Positions 29,050 through 38,133 of a stretch of DNA of 64,000 nucleotides are shown piece after piece. Made by a program: the position numbers and the translations under genes. Numbering within the stretch: the stretch's first letter is position 1; each line of letters starts with the position of its first letter. The notes under the pieces are model-generated. The model was not told where the DNA came from. It saw only the letters and a list, made by a program, of their open reading frames with translations, and searched no databases. Origin of the DNA: an uncultured Faecalibacterium sp. (GTDB taxonomy: Bacteria; Bacillota; Clostridia; Oscillospirales; Ruminococcaceae); assembly GCA_934561555.1 (NCBI GenBank), contig CAKTGQ010000007.1, forward strand, positions 58,669-122,668, in the 5' to 3' direction.

Positions 29050-29881
29050 GTTCCAGACCAGACTGCACAGTGTGCCCTCCGGCGGTTTTCTGACCGACCG
29101 CGACAAGGACAAAAAGCCCATTCTGGACGTGCGTGAGCTGGGCATCGACTTCGGCGGTCTGACCGCCGTGGACAACTTTAACCTGATGATCGGCCGCAAC
29201 GAGATCGCCGGTCTGATCGGCCCCAACGGCGCAGGCAAGACCACCGTGTTCAACCTGCTCACCAACGTCTACCAGCCCACCCGCGGCTCCATCCTGATCG
29301 ACGGGATGCCCACCGCCGGGAAAAAGACCTACCAGGTCAACCGTATGGGCGTGGCGCGTACCTTCCAGAACATCCGCCTGTTCAAGGAGCTGAGCGTCAT
29401 CGACAACATCAAGGTGGGTCTGCACGAGTCCATGAAGTATAATCTGGCCTCCTCTCTGCTGCGGATGCCGAACTACTGGAAAGAGGAAAAGCAGTGCACC
29501 GAGCGTGCGCTGGAGCTGCTGGATATCTTCCACATGGCAGACCTTGCCAACGCACAGGCCGGCAGCCTGCCCTATGGTGCACAGCGCCGCTTGGAGATCA
29601 TGCGCGCACTGGCTACCGGCCCGAAACTTCTGCTGCTGGACGAGCCTGCCGCCGGTATGAACCCCTCCGAGACTGCCGAGCTGACCGAGACCATCCGCCG
29701 CATCCGCGACGAGTTCAACATTGCCGTGCTGCTCATTGAGCACGACATGAGCCTTGTCATGGGCATCTGCGAGGGCATTGCGGTGCTGAACTTCGGCCGC
29801 ATCATCGCCAAGGGCACCCCGGACGAGATCCGCAATAACCCGCAGGTCATCGAGGCCTATCTGGGCAAAAAGGAGGGCTGA
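29042..29881 (+). CDS. livG: Branched-chain amino-acid ABC transporter ATPase LivG
   Basis: The 279-aa product is an ABC ATPase with Walker A GPNGAGKTT, the Q-loop region FQNIRLF, and Walker B LLLLDEPAAGMNP. The signature segment is LPYGAQRRLEIMRAL, where the usual LSGGQ is LPYGAQ as in most LivG proteins. The switch His is in IEHDMSLVM. An N-terminal extension of ~28 residues precedes the ATPase fold. ATG 29042 has AAAGGAGG upstream, inside the end of livM. Confidence 0.95.
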   Translation: MSEFQTRLHSVPSGGFLTDRDKDKKPILDVRELGIDFGGLTAVDNFNLMIGRNEIAGLIGPNGAGKTTVFNLLTNVYQPTRGSILIDGMPTAGKKTYQVNRMGVARTFQNIRLFKELSVIDNIKVGLHESMKYNLASSLLRMPNYWKEEKQCTERALELLDIFHMADLANAQAGSLPYGAQRRLEIMRALATGPKLLLLDEPAAGMNPSETAELTETIRRIRDEFNIAVLLIEHDMSLVMGICEGIAVLNFGRIIAKGTPDEIRNNPQVIEAYLGKKEG

Positions 29882-29884
29882 GCC

Positions 29885-30598
29885 ATGGCTGATACATTAC
29901 TGAAGGTGGACGGCATCAACGTCTACTACGGCAACATCCACGCCGTAAAGGATATCTCTTTCACCGTCAATGCGGGCGAGATCGTCACCCTGATCGGTGC
30001 AAACGGCGCGGGCAAATCCACCACCCTGAAAACTATTTCCGGCCTTTTGAAGCCCCGCACCGGCGATGTGCTGTACAAGGGCAAAAGCATCAAGGGCGTG
30101 CGCGCCCACAAGATCGTGGAAAGCGGCCTTGCACAGGTGCCGGAGGGACGCCATGTGTTTCTGCACATGACGGTGGACGAGAACCTTGACATGGGTGCCT
30201 ACACCCAGCCCGCTTCCACCATCGCCGCCAACAAGGAAAAGGTGTTCACCCTGTTCCCCCGCCTGAAGGAGCGCCGCAAGCAGCTGGCGGGCACCATGTC
30301 CGGCGGCGAGCAGCAGATGCTGGCCATGGGGCGTGCGCTCATGAGCAACGCTTCCATGCTGATGCTGGACGAGCCTTCCATGGGTCTTTCGCCGCTGCTG
30401 GTGCAGGAGATCTTTGACATCATCCGCGACATCCACAAGGAGGGTATGACCATCCTGCTGGTGGAACAGAATGCGCAGATGGCGCTTTCGGTGGCCGACC
30501 GCGCTTATGTGCTGGAGACCGGCCGTGTGGTCATGGACGGCACCGGTGCCGAGCTGCTGACCAACGAGCGCGTCCGCAGCGCCTATCTGGGCGGGTAA
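29885..30598 (+). CDS. livF: Branched-chain amino-acid ABC transporter ATPase LivF
   Basis: The 237-aa product has Walker A GANGAGKST, signature MSGGEQQMLAMGRAL, Walker B MLMLDEPSMGLSP and the switch region VEQNAQMALSVAD, all typical for LivF, the partner ATPase of LivG. It follows livG by 3 bp and ends the liv operon. A repeat-associated terminator follows directly. Confidence 0.95.
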   Translation: MADTLLKVDGINVYYGNIHAVKDISFTVNAGEIVTLIGANGAGKSTTLKTISGLLKPRTGDVLYKGKSIKGVRAHKIVESGLAQVPEGRHVFLHMTVDENLDMGAYTQPASTIAANKEKVFTLFPRLKERRKQLAGTMSGGEQQMLAMGRALMSNASMLMLDEPSMGLSPLLVQEIFDIIRDIHKEGMTILLVEQNAQMALSVADRAYVLETGRVVMDGTGAELLTNERVRSAYLGG

Positions 30599-30660
30599 AC
30601 GGAAAAATAGTTTGATTTGCAGTTCCGAAACGCCCTTGGGTGTTTCGGAACTGCTTTTTC
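30599..30660 (+). repeat. Dispersed element, 3' fragment (copy B), acting as liv terminator
   Basis: Right after the livF stop, ACGGAAAAATAGTTTGATTT matches the linker part of copies A and D. It is followed by a 16-bp hairpin GCAGTTCCGAAACGCC with its partner (one G-U pair) and TTTTTCC. The first stem-loop of the element is absent. Confidence 0.65.
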
Positions 30661-30670
30661 CTGTTATCAC

Positions 30671-30699
30671 TTTACTTTCGTAAAAAATTGTGCCATAAT
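30671..30699 (+). promoter_or_regulatory. asnA: asnA promoter
   Basis: TTTACT (30671-30676), 17-bp spacer, CATAAT (30694-30699). The ~80-nt leader contains two small GC hairpins (near 30715 and 30732-30755) but no known riboswitch pattern. Confidence 0.7.
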
Positions 30700-30783
30700 G
30701 GGTGCAGTATTCCGGCTTTGCAAAAGCCACGCCCCGGCTCGGGAAAGCGGGGCGCAAACCACACAAAATGAGGGGTAAACGTT

Positions 30784-31797
30784 ATGAGCAAGATCATCAT
30801 CCCGGCAAACTACAAACCCGCGCTGAACCTGTACGACACCCAGCGCGCCATCGGCACGGTGAAGCGGCTGTTCGCCGATACCCTGTGCGCCACGCTGAAC
30901 CTGTACCGCGTGTCTGCACCGCTGTTTCTGGAGGCTTCCACCGGCCTGAACGACGATCTGAACGGCGTGGAGCGCAAGGTGACTTTTGACATCAAGGACA
31001 GCGGCACCGAAGCACAGGTGGTGCAGTCGCTGGCAAAGTGGAAGCGTCAGGCACTGAAGGACTACGATTTCCGCGTTGGCAAGGGCCTGTACTGCGATAT
31101 GAACGCCATCCGCCGGGACGAGGAGCTGGATAACCTCCACTCGGTCTATGTGGACCAGTGGGACTGGGAAAAGATCATCACGGTGGAGGACCGCAACGAG
31201 ACCTATCTGAAAAACGTGGTGCGCTGCATCGTATCTGCGGTGTGTGCCACCGAGATGAACCTGCACGCCATGTTCCCCCAGCTGCAGGATCTGCCCCTGC
31301 ACACCCCCAACGTGACCTTTGTCACCACGCAGGAGCTGGAGGATAAGTACCCCGATCTGACCCCGAAGGAGCGGGAGAACGCCTTTGTCAAGGAGAACGG
31401 TACCACCTTCCTGATGAAGATCGGTGCACCCCTGCGCAGCGGCAAGCCCCATGATGGCCGCGCCCCGGACTATGACGACTGGGATCTGAACGGCGACCTG
31501 CTGTTCTGGAACGACCCGCTGCAGTGCAGCTACGAGTTGAGCAGCATGGGCATCCGCGTCAGCCCGGAGAGCATGGATAAGCAATTGACCATGGCGGGCT
31601 GCAACGACCGCCGCGCCCTGCCCTTCCACAAGGCAGTGCTGGCTGGCGAGCTGCCCTACACCATCGGCGGCGGCATCGGCCAGAGCCGCCTGTGTATGTT
31701 GCTGCTGGGCAGTGTTCACATCGGTGAGGTGCAGTCCAGCGTCTGGGACAAGGCCACCCGCGAAGCCTGTGCCAAGGCCGGTATCCCGCTGCTGTAA
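30784..31797 (+). CDS. asnA: Aspartate-ammonia ligase (asparagine synthetase A)
   Basis: The 337-aa product matches AsnA in length and motifs: VSAPLFLEASTGLNDDLNG near the start, the class II tRNA-synthetase-like fold, DQWDWEK (about residue 120) and the C-terminal GGGIGQSRLCMLLL motif 3 with the ATP-binding arginine. It makes asparagine from aspartate, ammonia and ATP in the cytosol. ATGAGGGG precedes the start. It has its own promoter and a strong terminator, so it is monocistronic. Confidence 0.97.
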   Translation: MSKIIIPANYKPALNLYDTQRAIGTVKRLFADTLCATLNLYRVSAPLFLEASTGLNDDLNGVERKVTFDIKDSGTEAQVVQSLAKWKRQALKDYDFRVGKGLYCDMNAIRRDEELDNLHSVYVDQWDWEKIITVEDRNETYLKNVVRCIVSAVCATEMNLHAMFPQLQDLPLHTPNVTFVTTQELEDKYPDLTPKERENAFVKENGTTFLMKIGAPLRSGKPHDGRAPDYDDWDLNGDLLFWNDPLQCSYELSSMGIRVSPESMDKQLTMAGCNDRRALPFHKAVLAGELPYTIGGGIGQSRLCMLLLGSVHIGEVQSSVWDKATREACAKAGIPLL

Positions 31798-31860
31798 GCG
31801 GAAAGAATATTTTTAATTTGAAATACAGCCAAGCCTGCGGGCTTGGCTGTATTTCGCTTT
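31798..31860 (+). repeat. Dispersed element, 3' fragment (copy C), acting as asnA terminator
   Basis: Directly after the asnA stop, GCGGAAAGAATATTTTTAAT continues into a perfect 16-bp hairpin with TGCG loop and a T-rich tail. The linker is nearly identical to copy D at 54736. The first stem-loop is absent, though CCGCT and AGCGG around the stop codon could form a small stem. Confidence 0.7.
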
Positions 31861-31867
31861 TTCTTTT

Positions 31868-31917
31868 ATAAAAACCAAGAAGGGACAGCCCGCAGGCTGT
31901 CCCTTCTTGGTTTTTAT
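31868..31917. terminator. Very long perfect hairpin between asnA and degV
   Basis: A perfect 23-bp stem (31868-31890 with 31895-31917) around a 4-nt loop, A-run and T-run at the ends. It can act in both directions; on the minus strand it starts five bases after the degV stop. Confidence 0.9.
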
Positions 31918-31921
31918 CCTA

Positions 31922-32824
31922 TTAGTTCTGCTTTTTCCAGCGGCGCATGACGCCCATGCCCAGTGCATAGGGGCCAGTGTGCACCGCGATGGTGCAGCCG
32001 ATCTGCAAAAGCCCTACCTCGCACTGTGCGCCGGGGTACTTGGCGCGCAGGGCGGCACGGGTCTGCATCCACAGACGCTTGCCTTCGTCGGCATCGTAGC
32101 CGTAGCCCACCGTAATGCGGTAGTCATCCGGGGTGCCGCCGTGGGCATCCAGATAGTTCATCAGCTGCTCCAGCGCCTTTTCAAAGCTCTTCTGGCGGCC
32201 GCGGGCTACGCCGCCGGAGAAGATCTCGCCCTCCTTGAACAGGATCATGGGCTTGAGCCCCAGCATATTGGCGGCGCGGCCGGTCACCTTGCCGATGCGC
32301 CCGCCCTTGATGAGGTAGTCCAGATCACCCACGGTGAAAAAGATCTGGTTGGTAGACTTTTCCGCTTCCAGCCAGGTCACAGTCTCGTCCAAGGTGCAGC
32401 CTGCGTCCCGCATGGCCACGGCGTTTTCCACCATGGTGGATTCGGTCACGGTGGCGGCGGCAGAGTCGATAACCTCGATGCGGGCATCGGGGTAGTCCTC
32501 CAGCACCAGATCCCGGGCGTTGCGGGCGCTGCCCACGCAGCCGCTCATCTTGCCGGTGAACACCAGACACAATACCTCCCGACCCGCCTCGGCGTATGCG
32601 CGGAAGGCCTTTTCAAAGTCCTCGATGGAGGCCAGACTGGTCTTGGGATAGGCCGCCGGATTATCTACCATGAACTGATAGAAGTCCCGCACAGGGATCT
32701 CCAACCCTTCCTTGCGGTAATGCTCGCCGTCCAGCGATACATAAAAGGGCACGACCTCGATGCCAAGCTGCTTGGCGGTGTCCAGCGTCAGGTCGCAGGC
32801 GCTGTCGGTAATGATATCAAACAT
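31922..32824 (-). CDS. DegV-family fatty-acid-binding protein
   Basis: The 300-aa product has the DegV fold motifs: DSACDLT at residues 7-13, the SQ/TS-type segment YPKTSLAS, FTGKMSGCVGSARNA, and the C-terminal domain with HTGPYALG. DegV proteins bind single fatty acids; FakB members present them to FakA kinase for phosphorylation. No fakA-type gene is in the window, so this paralogue's role is open. It begins 48 bp after purA on the same strand with GGAAGCG before the ATG, so it is probably cotranscribed with purA. Confidence 0.9.
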   Translation of the reverse strand: MFDIITDSACDLTLDTAKQLGIEVVPFYVSLDGEHYRKEGLEIPVRDFYQFMVDNPAAYPKTSLASIEDFEKAFRAYAEAGREVLCLVFTGKMSGCVGSARNARDLVLEDYPDARIEVIDSAAATVTESTMVENAVAMRDAGCTLDETVTWLEAEKSTNQIFFTVGDLDYLIKGGRIGKVTGRAANMLGLKPMILFKEGEIFSGGVARGRQKSFEKALEQLMNYLDAHGGTPDDYRITVGYGYDADEGKRLWMQTRAALRAKYPGAQCEVGLLQIGCTIAVHTGPYALGMGVMRRWKKQN

Positions 32825-32872
32825 CTGTGACGCTTCCTTTTCTGAAACTCAGGGGCTGCTTTTGGCGGCAGC

Positions 32873-34165
32873 TCAGCCGCGATGGATGTAAGCCTCGCGC
32901 TCTGCGCCCACCGAGATATAGGTGATCTTGCAGCCCACAGCCTTTTCCAGATACTCCACATAATCGCGGGTCTGCTGGGGCAGGTCCTCCCACTTGCGGG
33001 CTGCGGTGATATCGCAGTGCCAGCCGGGCAGGTACTCCACCACGGGCTGTGCGGTATCCAGTGCCTCACCCATGGGGAAGCGGGTGGTGGTGGTGCCGTC
33101 GGTCAGCTTGTAGGCGGTGACCATGGGGATCTTTTCCATGTAGTCCAGCACGTCCAGCAGAGTCAGAGCGACCTCGTCGCAGCCCTGGCAGAACACGCCG
33201 TAGCGGCTTGCCACCAAGTCGATGGGGCCCACGCGGCGGGGACGGCCGGTGGCTGCGCCGTACTCGTGGCCGGCCTCACGCAGGGCGTGCTTCTCTTCCT
33301 CGGTCATAGCCAGCTCGGCGGTAAAGGGGCCGTCGCCCACGCAGGAGGAGTAGGCCTTCATGACGCCGATGGAGTTGTGCAGCTTGTGGCCGGGGATACC
33401 GGCACCGATGGGGGCATAAGCACCGATGACGTTAGAGGAGGTGGTGTAGGGGTAGATGCCGAAGTCGATATCGCGCAGGGCACCCAGCTGTGCCTCAAAC
33501 AGCACCTTCTTACCGGCTGCATCGGCATCGGCCAGATACTGGCCCACATCGCAGATATAGTCCTTGAAGATGGCGGCATACTTTTCGAGCCATGCCCACA
33601 TCTCGTCCACGCTGATGGGTGCTGCGTTGTAGCTGCCCTCCATGACCAGATTCTTGGAATCCACCATGGTGACCAGACGCTTCTTCACAGCGTCGTCCAG
33701 ATGCAGCAAGTCGCCCATGCGCAGGGTCTTTTTCATGTACTTGTCGCCGTAAGCGTAGGCAATGCCGCGCTTGGTGGAGCCGAACTGTGCACCGGTCTTG
33801 GACAGGCGTGCCTCCTCCAGACCATCCTGCTCCACATGGTAGGGCATGGTGATGGTTGCGCGGTCGGAGATCTTCAGGTTCTCCGGGGTGATCTCAATGC
33901 CCTGCTCGCGCAGCTTATTGATCTCGCCGTCCAGATGATGCGGGTCGATGACCATGCCGTTGCCCATGACGCACACGACGTTGGGGCGCAGGATGCCGGA
34001 GGGCAGCAGGTTCAGCACGAACTTGCCGCGCTCGTTTTTAACGGTATGGCCTGCGTTATTGCCGCCCTGATACCGTGCAACGATGTCGTACTCCTGGCTG
34101 ATCAGGTCGACCATGCGGCCCTTGCCCTCATCGCCCCAGTTGATACCCGTAATTGCAGTAAGCAT
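32873..34165 (-). CDS. purA: Adenylosuccinate synthetase
   Basis: The 430-aa product has the N-terminal P-loop GINWGDEGKGRMVDL (catalytic Asp), the NAGHT motif, and a C-terminal GTP-binding KLTDG segment. It joins IMP and aspartate with GTP in AMP synthesis. ATG 34165 is preceded by AAGAGGT and gives the family length; the frame stays open 77 codons upstream without a start site. A promoter lies at 34284-34312 with a ~110-nt leader in which I see no purine-riboswitch pattern. degV follows. Confidence 0.97.
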   Translation of the reverse strand: MLTAITGINWGDEGKGRMVDLISQEYDIVARYQGGNNAGHTVKNERGKFVLNLLPSGILRPNVVCVMGNGMVIDPHHLDGEINKLREQGIEITPENLKISDRATITMPYHVEQDGLEEARLSKTGAQFGSTKRGIAYAYGDKYMKKTLRMGDLLHLDDAVKKRLVTMVDSKNLVMEGSYNAAPISVDEMWAWLEKYAAIFKDYICDVGQYLADADAAGKKVLFEAQLGALRDIDFGIYPYTTSSNVIGAYAPIGAGIPGHKLHNSIGVMKAYSSCVGDGPFTAELAMTEEEKHALREAGHEYGAATGRPRRVGPIDLVASRYGVFCQGCDEVALTLLDVLDYMEKIPMVTAYKLTDGTTTTRFPMGEALDTAQPVVEYLPGWHCDITAARKWEDLPQQTRDYVEYLEKAVGCKITYISVGAEREAYIHRG

Positions 34166-34283
34166 AATAAATGACCTCTTTATCCTTTTTTCAAAAGACA
34201 GCCTTTTCCGTGCACCTTGCCCGGGATACGCTACCTTGGGTAAAACGCACCGGTTTGCTGCCTTTGCGGCACGCACCAATGCT

Positions 34284-34312
34284 ATTATAGTATAGCACAG
34301 TCTGCCGCGCAA
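34284..34312 (-). promoter_or_regulatory. purA: purA promoter
   Basis: On the minus strand TTGCGC (34307-34312), 17 bp, TATAAT (34284-34289). Confidence 0.78.
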
Positions 34313-34356
34313 AAAAAGGGGGAACGCACCTTTTTGCGGCGGATTCCCTCTTAAAA

Positions 34357-34386
34357 CAAAAAACGGCTCTGCCGAGGCAGAGCCGT
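34357..34386 (-). terminator. rplM-rpsI terminator
   Basis: On the minus strand an 11-bp perfect stem (34376-34386 with 34363-34373), 2-nt loop and a run of six T residues, 21 bp after the rpsI stop. Confidence 0.9.
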
Positions 34387-34407
34387 AAAGTCGCATACTG
34401 AGATAAA

Positions 34408-34806
34408 TCAGCGCTTAGAGAACTGGGGAGCACGACGTGCAGCCTTCAGACCGTACTTCTTACGCTCCTTCATACGAGGATCGCGGGTCAGGAAGCCAGC
34501 CTTCTTCAGCACAGGACGGTTCTCGTCGCTCTGCTGCAGCAGGGCGCGGCTCAGGCCGTGACGGATAGCGCCAGCCTGACCGGAAACACCGCCGCCGGAA
34601 ACGCGGACGACGACGTCGTACTTGCCCTCCAGGCCCAGCAGGACCAGCGGAGAACGGACGATCAGCTTCAGGGTCTCCAGACCGAAGTAGTTGTCGATAT
34701 CACGATCGTTGATGGTGATCTTACCGGTGCCGGTGTAAACGCGAACGCGGGCAACGGAATCCTTACGACGACCAGTGCCGTAGAAATAAGGTTTGGTTTC
34801 GTACAT
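34408..34806 (-). CDS. rpsI: 30S ribosomal protein S9
   Basis: The 132-aa product has the S9 features [13 protein letters not shown] near the start, [19 protein letters not shown] in the middle, and the basic end [13 protein letters not shown] whose tail reaches the P-site tRNA. ATG 34806 is chosen because AAGGAGG lies nine bases upstream; a TTG two codons earlier is only three bases from it. It follows rplM by 17 bp as in most bacteria. Confidence 0.98.
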   Translation of the reverse strand: MYETKPYFYGTGRRKDSVARVRVYTGTGKITINDRDIDNYFGLETLKLIVRSPLVLLGLEGKYDVVVRVSGGGVSGQAGAIRHGLSRALLQQSDENRPVLKKAGFLTRDPRMKERKKYGLKAARRAPQFSKR

Positions 34807-34823
34807 GTTCAATTGCCTCCTTC

Positions 34824-35252
34824 TTAGAACTCGATCTTCTCGGGCTTCTGAGCAGCGTGAGCGTGCTCGGCACCCTGGTAGCAGTGCAGGCGGGTCAGAG
34901 CCTTAGCACCGATGGTGTTGGAAGGGATCATGCCCTTGACAGCGTAGGTCATGGCCAGATCGCTGTTCTCAGCCATCAGCTTGCTGTACTGGACCTTCTT
35001 CAGGCCGCCGATGTACTTGCTGTGGGTGATGTGGAACTTCTGCTCGGCCTTCTTGCCGGTCAGAACAGCCTGATCGCAGTTGATGACAACAACGAAATCG
35101 CCGCAGTCAACGTTGGGGGTGTAATCGACCTTCTGCTTGCCGCGCAGCAGAACAGCGGCCTCAGCAGCGACGTGGCCCAGGCTCTTGCCGGCAGCGTCGA
35201 GCAGGTACCACTTACGCTCGACTTCAGCGGGCTTTACGAGAGTAGTGCTCAT
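34824..35252 (-). CDS. rplM: 50S ribosomal protein L13
   Basis: The 142-aa product has the L13 pattern [19 protein letters not shown], the [14 protein letters not shown] segment, and the end [19 protein letters not shown]13 is an early-assembly protein of the large subunit. AGGAGGAAATAGAT precedes the ATG. It heads the rplM-rpsI operon with a strong promoter and a ~60-nt leader that has a GC hairpin. Confidence 0.98.
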   Translation of the reverse strand: MSTTLVKPAEVERKWYLLDAAGKSLGHVAAEAAVLLRGKQKVDYTPNVDCGDFVVVINCDQAVLTGKKAEQKFHITHSKYIGGLKKVQYSKLMAENSDLAMTYAVKGMIPSNTIGAKALTRLHCYQGAEHAHAAQKPEKIEF

Positions 35253-35289
35253 ATCTATTTCCTCCTGATAAGCTTTTTGTACGTTTCAG

Positions 35290-35342
35290 GCGCCCTTTTG
35301 GGGCGCGAGTGTCAGTATACAACACAAAAACGCGCCTGTCAA
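35290..35342 (-). promoter_or_regulatory. rplM-rpsI promoter and leader hairpin
   Basis: On the minus strand TTGACA (35337-35342), 17 bp, TATACT (35314-35319). The leader has a 6-bp GC hairpin (35301-35306 with 35290-35295, loop 5 nt). It could be an L13-type autoregulatory leader, but I cannot verify the family. Confidence 0.75.
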
Positions 35343-35504
35343 CATGATTTTTGGATTTTTTCGGCGCAGATTTTTGAAACTCTCAAAATCGCCTGTTTTC
35401 TCTTGAATGCTCTTGATTTCTGAATTCCGATTTTTGCAAAAGTTTTTTGCCCGCCCTGGCATATTTTTGCCATTTGCCCGCTACAAATCCCGCTGCGGTT
35501 GTGG

Positions 35505-35510
35505 TATACT
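35505..35510 (+). promoter_or_regulatory. Extended -10 promoter of the ttcA-alr-lepA operon
   Basis: TATACT (35505-35510) is preceded by TG with one base between, an extended -10 element. No good -35 box is seen. The AT-rich stretch 35343-35500 holds nothing else that I recognise. Confidence 0.6.
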
Positions 35511-35564
35511 ATAAAGGATATGGGCGGCGTACCGCTGCCTTGCCAACACAAGGAGAATACATCC

Positions 35565-36134
35565 ATGCCAAATGAGATCGACCGCACTTCTTCGGCGCAG
35601 CGCCGCAGCTCCAAGCTGCTGACGGCGATGGCCATTTTCATCTGTCTGGGCATTGCAGCCTACATGGTGCTCACCCTGCTGGTGAACCGGCAGACCCCCG
35701 CGACACCCGACACCCATTATACCGGCACAAACGGCGTCTCTGTCTACTACGACAGCAGCGTGTGGAGCGTGTGCCGCATGACCGAGGACGCAACCCTCGG
35801 CACCGTGCTGGAACTGGCTACCGCCGACACGGCAGACAGCGAGGACTATCAGGCCGTTTTGTTGCAGCGCGGCACCGCCGACAGCTACGACAACTTTATT
35901 GAGGATTCGGAAACCGACCTCAAGCAGGCTTACGGCGTCATCAAGCCCCGCAAGGTCAACCTGACCGTGGAAGGCGCAGCCGTAGAGGCTGTGCGCTGCG
36001 ATATCCGCACCTATTACGCCGTGCTGGCGACTATCACCTACGACAGCGGCGATGTGGTCTATGTCTCGGCGCTGACAAAGCTTGCCTCCATCAGCGATGT
36101 GGTCAATCTGGTAGAAAGCGTGAGCCTGTCATGA
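35565..36134 (+). CDS. Single-pass membrane protein of unknown function
   Basis: The 189-aa product has a charged N-terminus (residues 1-18), one membrane helix (about 19-41, LLTAMAIFICLGIAAYMVLTLL in part) and a ~145-aa domain outside the cell. That domain has alternating beta strands and short helices (GVSVYYDSSVWSV, YQAVLLQRGTA, YDSGDVVYVSAL) and many acidic residues. ATG 35565 has AAGGAGAA upstream. The stop overlaps the ttcA-like start (ATGA), so they are translationally coupled. I do not recognise the family. Confidence 0.8.
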   Translation: MPNEIDRTSSAQRRSSKLLTAMAIFICLGIAAYMVLTLLVNRQTPATPDTHYTGTNGVSVYYDSSVWSVCRMTEDATLGTVLELATADTADSEDYQAVLLQRGTADSYDNFIEDSETDLKQAYGVIKPRKVNLTVEGAAVEAVRCDIRTYYAVLATITYDSGDVVYVSALTKLASISDVVNLVESVSLS

Positions 36135-36931
36135 GTGATCTTCGTGCAATGCAGCGGCTGTGCGGCCTGATGCGCAAGGCCGTACAAGACTATGAAATGA
36201 TCGCCCCCGGCGACCGGGTGATGGTGGGTGTTTCCGGTGGCAAGGACAGCGTGGCGCTGACCATCGGCCTTTCCATGCTGCGCAAGTACATCGGCTTTGA
36301 TTACGAGGTGGTGGCGGTCACGCTGGACCCGCAGTTCGACCATCAGCCCATGGACTACTCCGCGCTGGCAGAGCTGTTCCGGCAGCACGGCATCCCCTAC
36401 GAGGTGCGCCGCACCGAGATCGGCCCTGTGGTGTTCGAGTACCGCAAGGAAAAGAACCCCTGCGCCCTGTGCGCCAAGCTGCGGCGGGGCGCGCTGCACA
36501 CCGCCGCGCAGGAACTGGGCTGCAACAAGGTGGCGCTGGGGCATCATCTGGACGATGCCGTGGAGACCTTTTATATGAACCTCTGGCGGGAGGGACGCAT
36601 CGGCTGCTTCTCGCCGGTGACCTACCTCTCCCAGCGGGACCTCACCCTCATCCGTCCCATGCTGCTGGCAACGGAGTACGAGGTGCAGTGCGCTGTGCGG
36701 GAGGCGGGCTTGCCCATCGTGAAAAGCCGCTGCCCCGCCGACGGCGTTACCGTGCGGGAACAGACCAAGGAATTTGTGCAGGAACGCTGCCGCACCGACC
36801 ACGCCTTCCGCCAAAAGACCCTCCATGCCTTGCAGGAGAGCGGCATTGACGGCTGGCGTCCCGTCCATACGGGCCGGGGCAGCTTTATCGTACCAAAAAA
36901 GGAAACAGATCATGCAGACACAACCGTTTGA
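36131..36931 (+). CDS. TtcA-like tRNA 2-thiolation ATPase (PP-loop)
   Basis: The 266-aa product has the PP-loop SGGKDSVAL (about residue 35-43) that binds ATP, the CALCAKLRR CxxC motif, and GHHLDDAVETF, all as in TtcA/TtuA-type sulfur transferases that make 2-thiocytidine or related thiolated bases in tRNA. The CxxC plus a later Cys (SRCPADG) may hold an Fe-S cluster. It overlaps the upstream gene by 4 bp and the alr start by 20 bp. Which tRNA base is thiolated cannot be told from sequence. Confidence 0.85.
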   Translation: MSDLRAMQRLCGLMRKAVQDYEMIAPGDRVMVGVSGGKDSVALTIGLSMLRKYIGFDYEVVAVTLDPQFDHQPMDYSALAELFRQHGIPYEVRRTEIGPVVFEYRKEKNPCALCAKLRRGALHTAAQELGCNKVALGHHLDDAVETFYMNLWREGRIGCFSPVTYLSQRDLTLIRPMLLATEYEVQCAVREAGLPIVKSRCPADGVTVREQTKEFVQERCRTDHAFRQKTLHALQESGIDGWRPVHTGRGSFIVPKKETDHADTTV

Positions 36932-38114
36932 AAAACACGTCTGGGCCGAGATCGACCTCGAGGCCCTTCGGTATAATTTCCGGGAAGTCAAAGCCCGGGC
37001 AGGGGCGTTGCCCCTGTGCGCAGTGGTCAAGGCGGACAGCTACGGCCATGGCGCGGTACAGTGCGCTCGGGTGTTCGCCGAGGAGGGCGCCGCATGGCTG
37101 GCGGTCAGCTGCCTGACCGAGGCCGTGCAGCTGCGCAAGGCAGGGCAGACTTTGCCCATCCTCATTCTGGGGCATGTGCAGCCCGCCTACGCCGCCGCTC
37201 TGATCCAGAACGACATCACCGTGGCCTGCTACTCCCTTGGGCAGGCGCGCGCCCTGAGCGACGCTGCCGTGGCGGCAGGGGGCAGGGTACACATCCATCT
37301 CAAGGCCGACACCGGCATGGGACGCATCGGCTTTGCCCTGCGCACCGATTTTGACGCCGCCATCCGGGAGATGCTGGAAGCCTGTGCGCTGCCCGGGCTG
37401 GAGATGACCGGCCTGTTCCAGCATTTTTCCGTGGCCGATGATACCGCCCCGGAGAATGTGGCCTACACCGCCGAACAGCACGCACTGTTCGTGAAAGCCT
37501 TCCACGCGCTGAAGGCTGCCGGGCGGGAGCCTGCCCTTGTGCACTGCGACAACTCTGCCGGGGTCATGCTGCACCCGGACTGGCCGGAGGGCTTGCCCCG
37601 GGAGCGCTGCATGGCGCGCCCCGGCATCATCCTGTACGGCTACGACCCCAGCGACGAGGTGCGCTTTGGCCGCTTTAAGCCGGTAATGACCCTCAAGACC
37701 GTGGTGAGCATGATCAAGGAGATGCAGCCCGGTCAGTGCGCCAGCTACGGCCGCCGCTTTACCGCCGAAAAGCCCACCAAAGTAGCCACCCTTTGCACCG
37801 GCTATGCCGACGGCTACCCCCGGCTTTTGAGCTGCGGCAAGGGCGTGGTGGAGATCCACGGCAAGGCCTGCCCTGTGCTGGGGCGGGTGTGCATGGATCA
37901 GATGATGGTGGACGTGACCGACGTGCCGGAAGTGCGCGAGGATGACGAGGCCATCCTGTGGGGCGGCACCGTGAGCGACACCGCAGAGACCATTGCCCGC
38001 AAGACCGATACCATCCCCTACGAAGTGCTGTGCGGCGTTTCCCGCCGCGTGCCCCGCGTCTACCGCGACCACGGACAGATCGTGGCTGTGGAGGACTGGA
38101 TCTTAGAAGCATAA
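36912..38114 (+). CDS. alr: Alanine racemase
   Basis: The 400-aa product has the PLP lysine Lys40 in [10 protein letters not shown], the TIM-barrel segments [13 protein letters not shown] and [10 protein letters not shown], and the C-terminal catalytic tyrosine region [10 protein letters not shown]. The [13 protein letters not shown] beta domain follows. It forms D-alanine for peptidoglycan. ATG 36912 follows AAAAGGAAAC and gives family length. The start lies inside the ttcA-like gene. lepA follows after 19 bp. Confidence 0.97.
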   Translation: MQTQPFEKHVWAEIDLEALRYNFREVKARAGALPLCAVVKADSYGHGAVQCARVFAEEGAAWLAVSCLTEAVQLRKAGQTLPILILGHVQPAYAAALIQNDITVACYSLGQARALSDAAVAAGGRVHIHLKADTGMGRIGFALRTDFDAAIREMLEACALPGLEMTGLFQHFSVADDTAPENVAYTAEQHALFVKAFHALKAAGREPALVHCDNSAGVMLHPDWPEGLPRERCMARPGIILYGYDPSDEVRFGRFKPVMTLKTVVSMIKEMQPGQCASYGRRFTAEKPTKVATLCTGYADGYPRLLSCGKGVVEIHGKACPVLGRVCMDQMMVDVTDVPEVREDDEAILWGGTVSDTAETIARKTDTIPYEVLCGVSRRVPRVYRDHGQIVAVEDWILEA

Positions 38115-38133
38115 AGCTGCCCGGAGGAACTAC

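Noticed and set aside
26914-29265. A 783-codon minus-strand ORF across the liv genes
   Set aside because: His/Gln/Gly-rich shadow of livH, livM and livG, with no start signal or recognisable domain.
34166-34283. Possible purine riboswitch in the purA leader
   Set aside because: The conserved core of purine riboswitches is not visible and no terminator lies in the leader.
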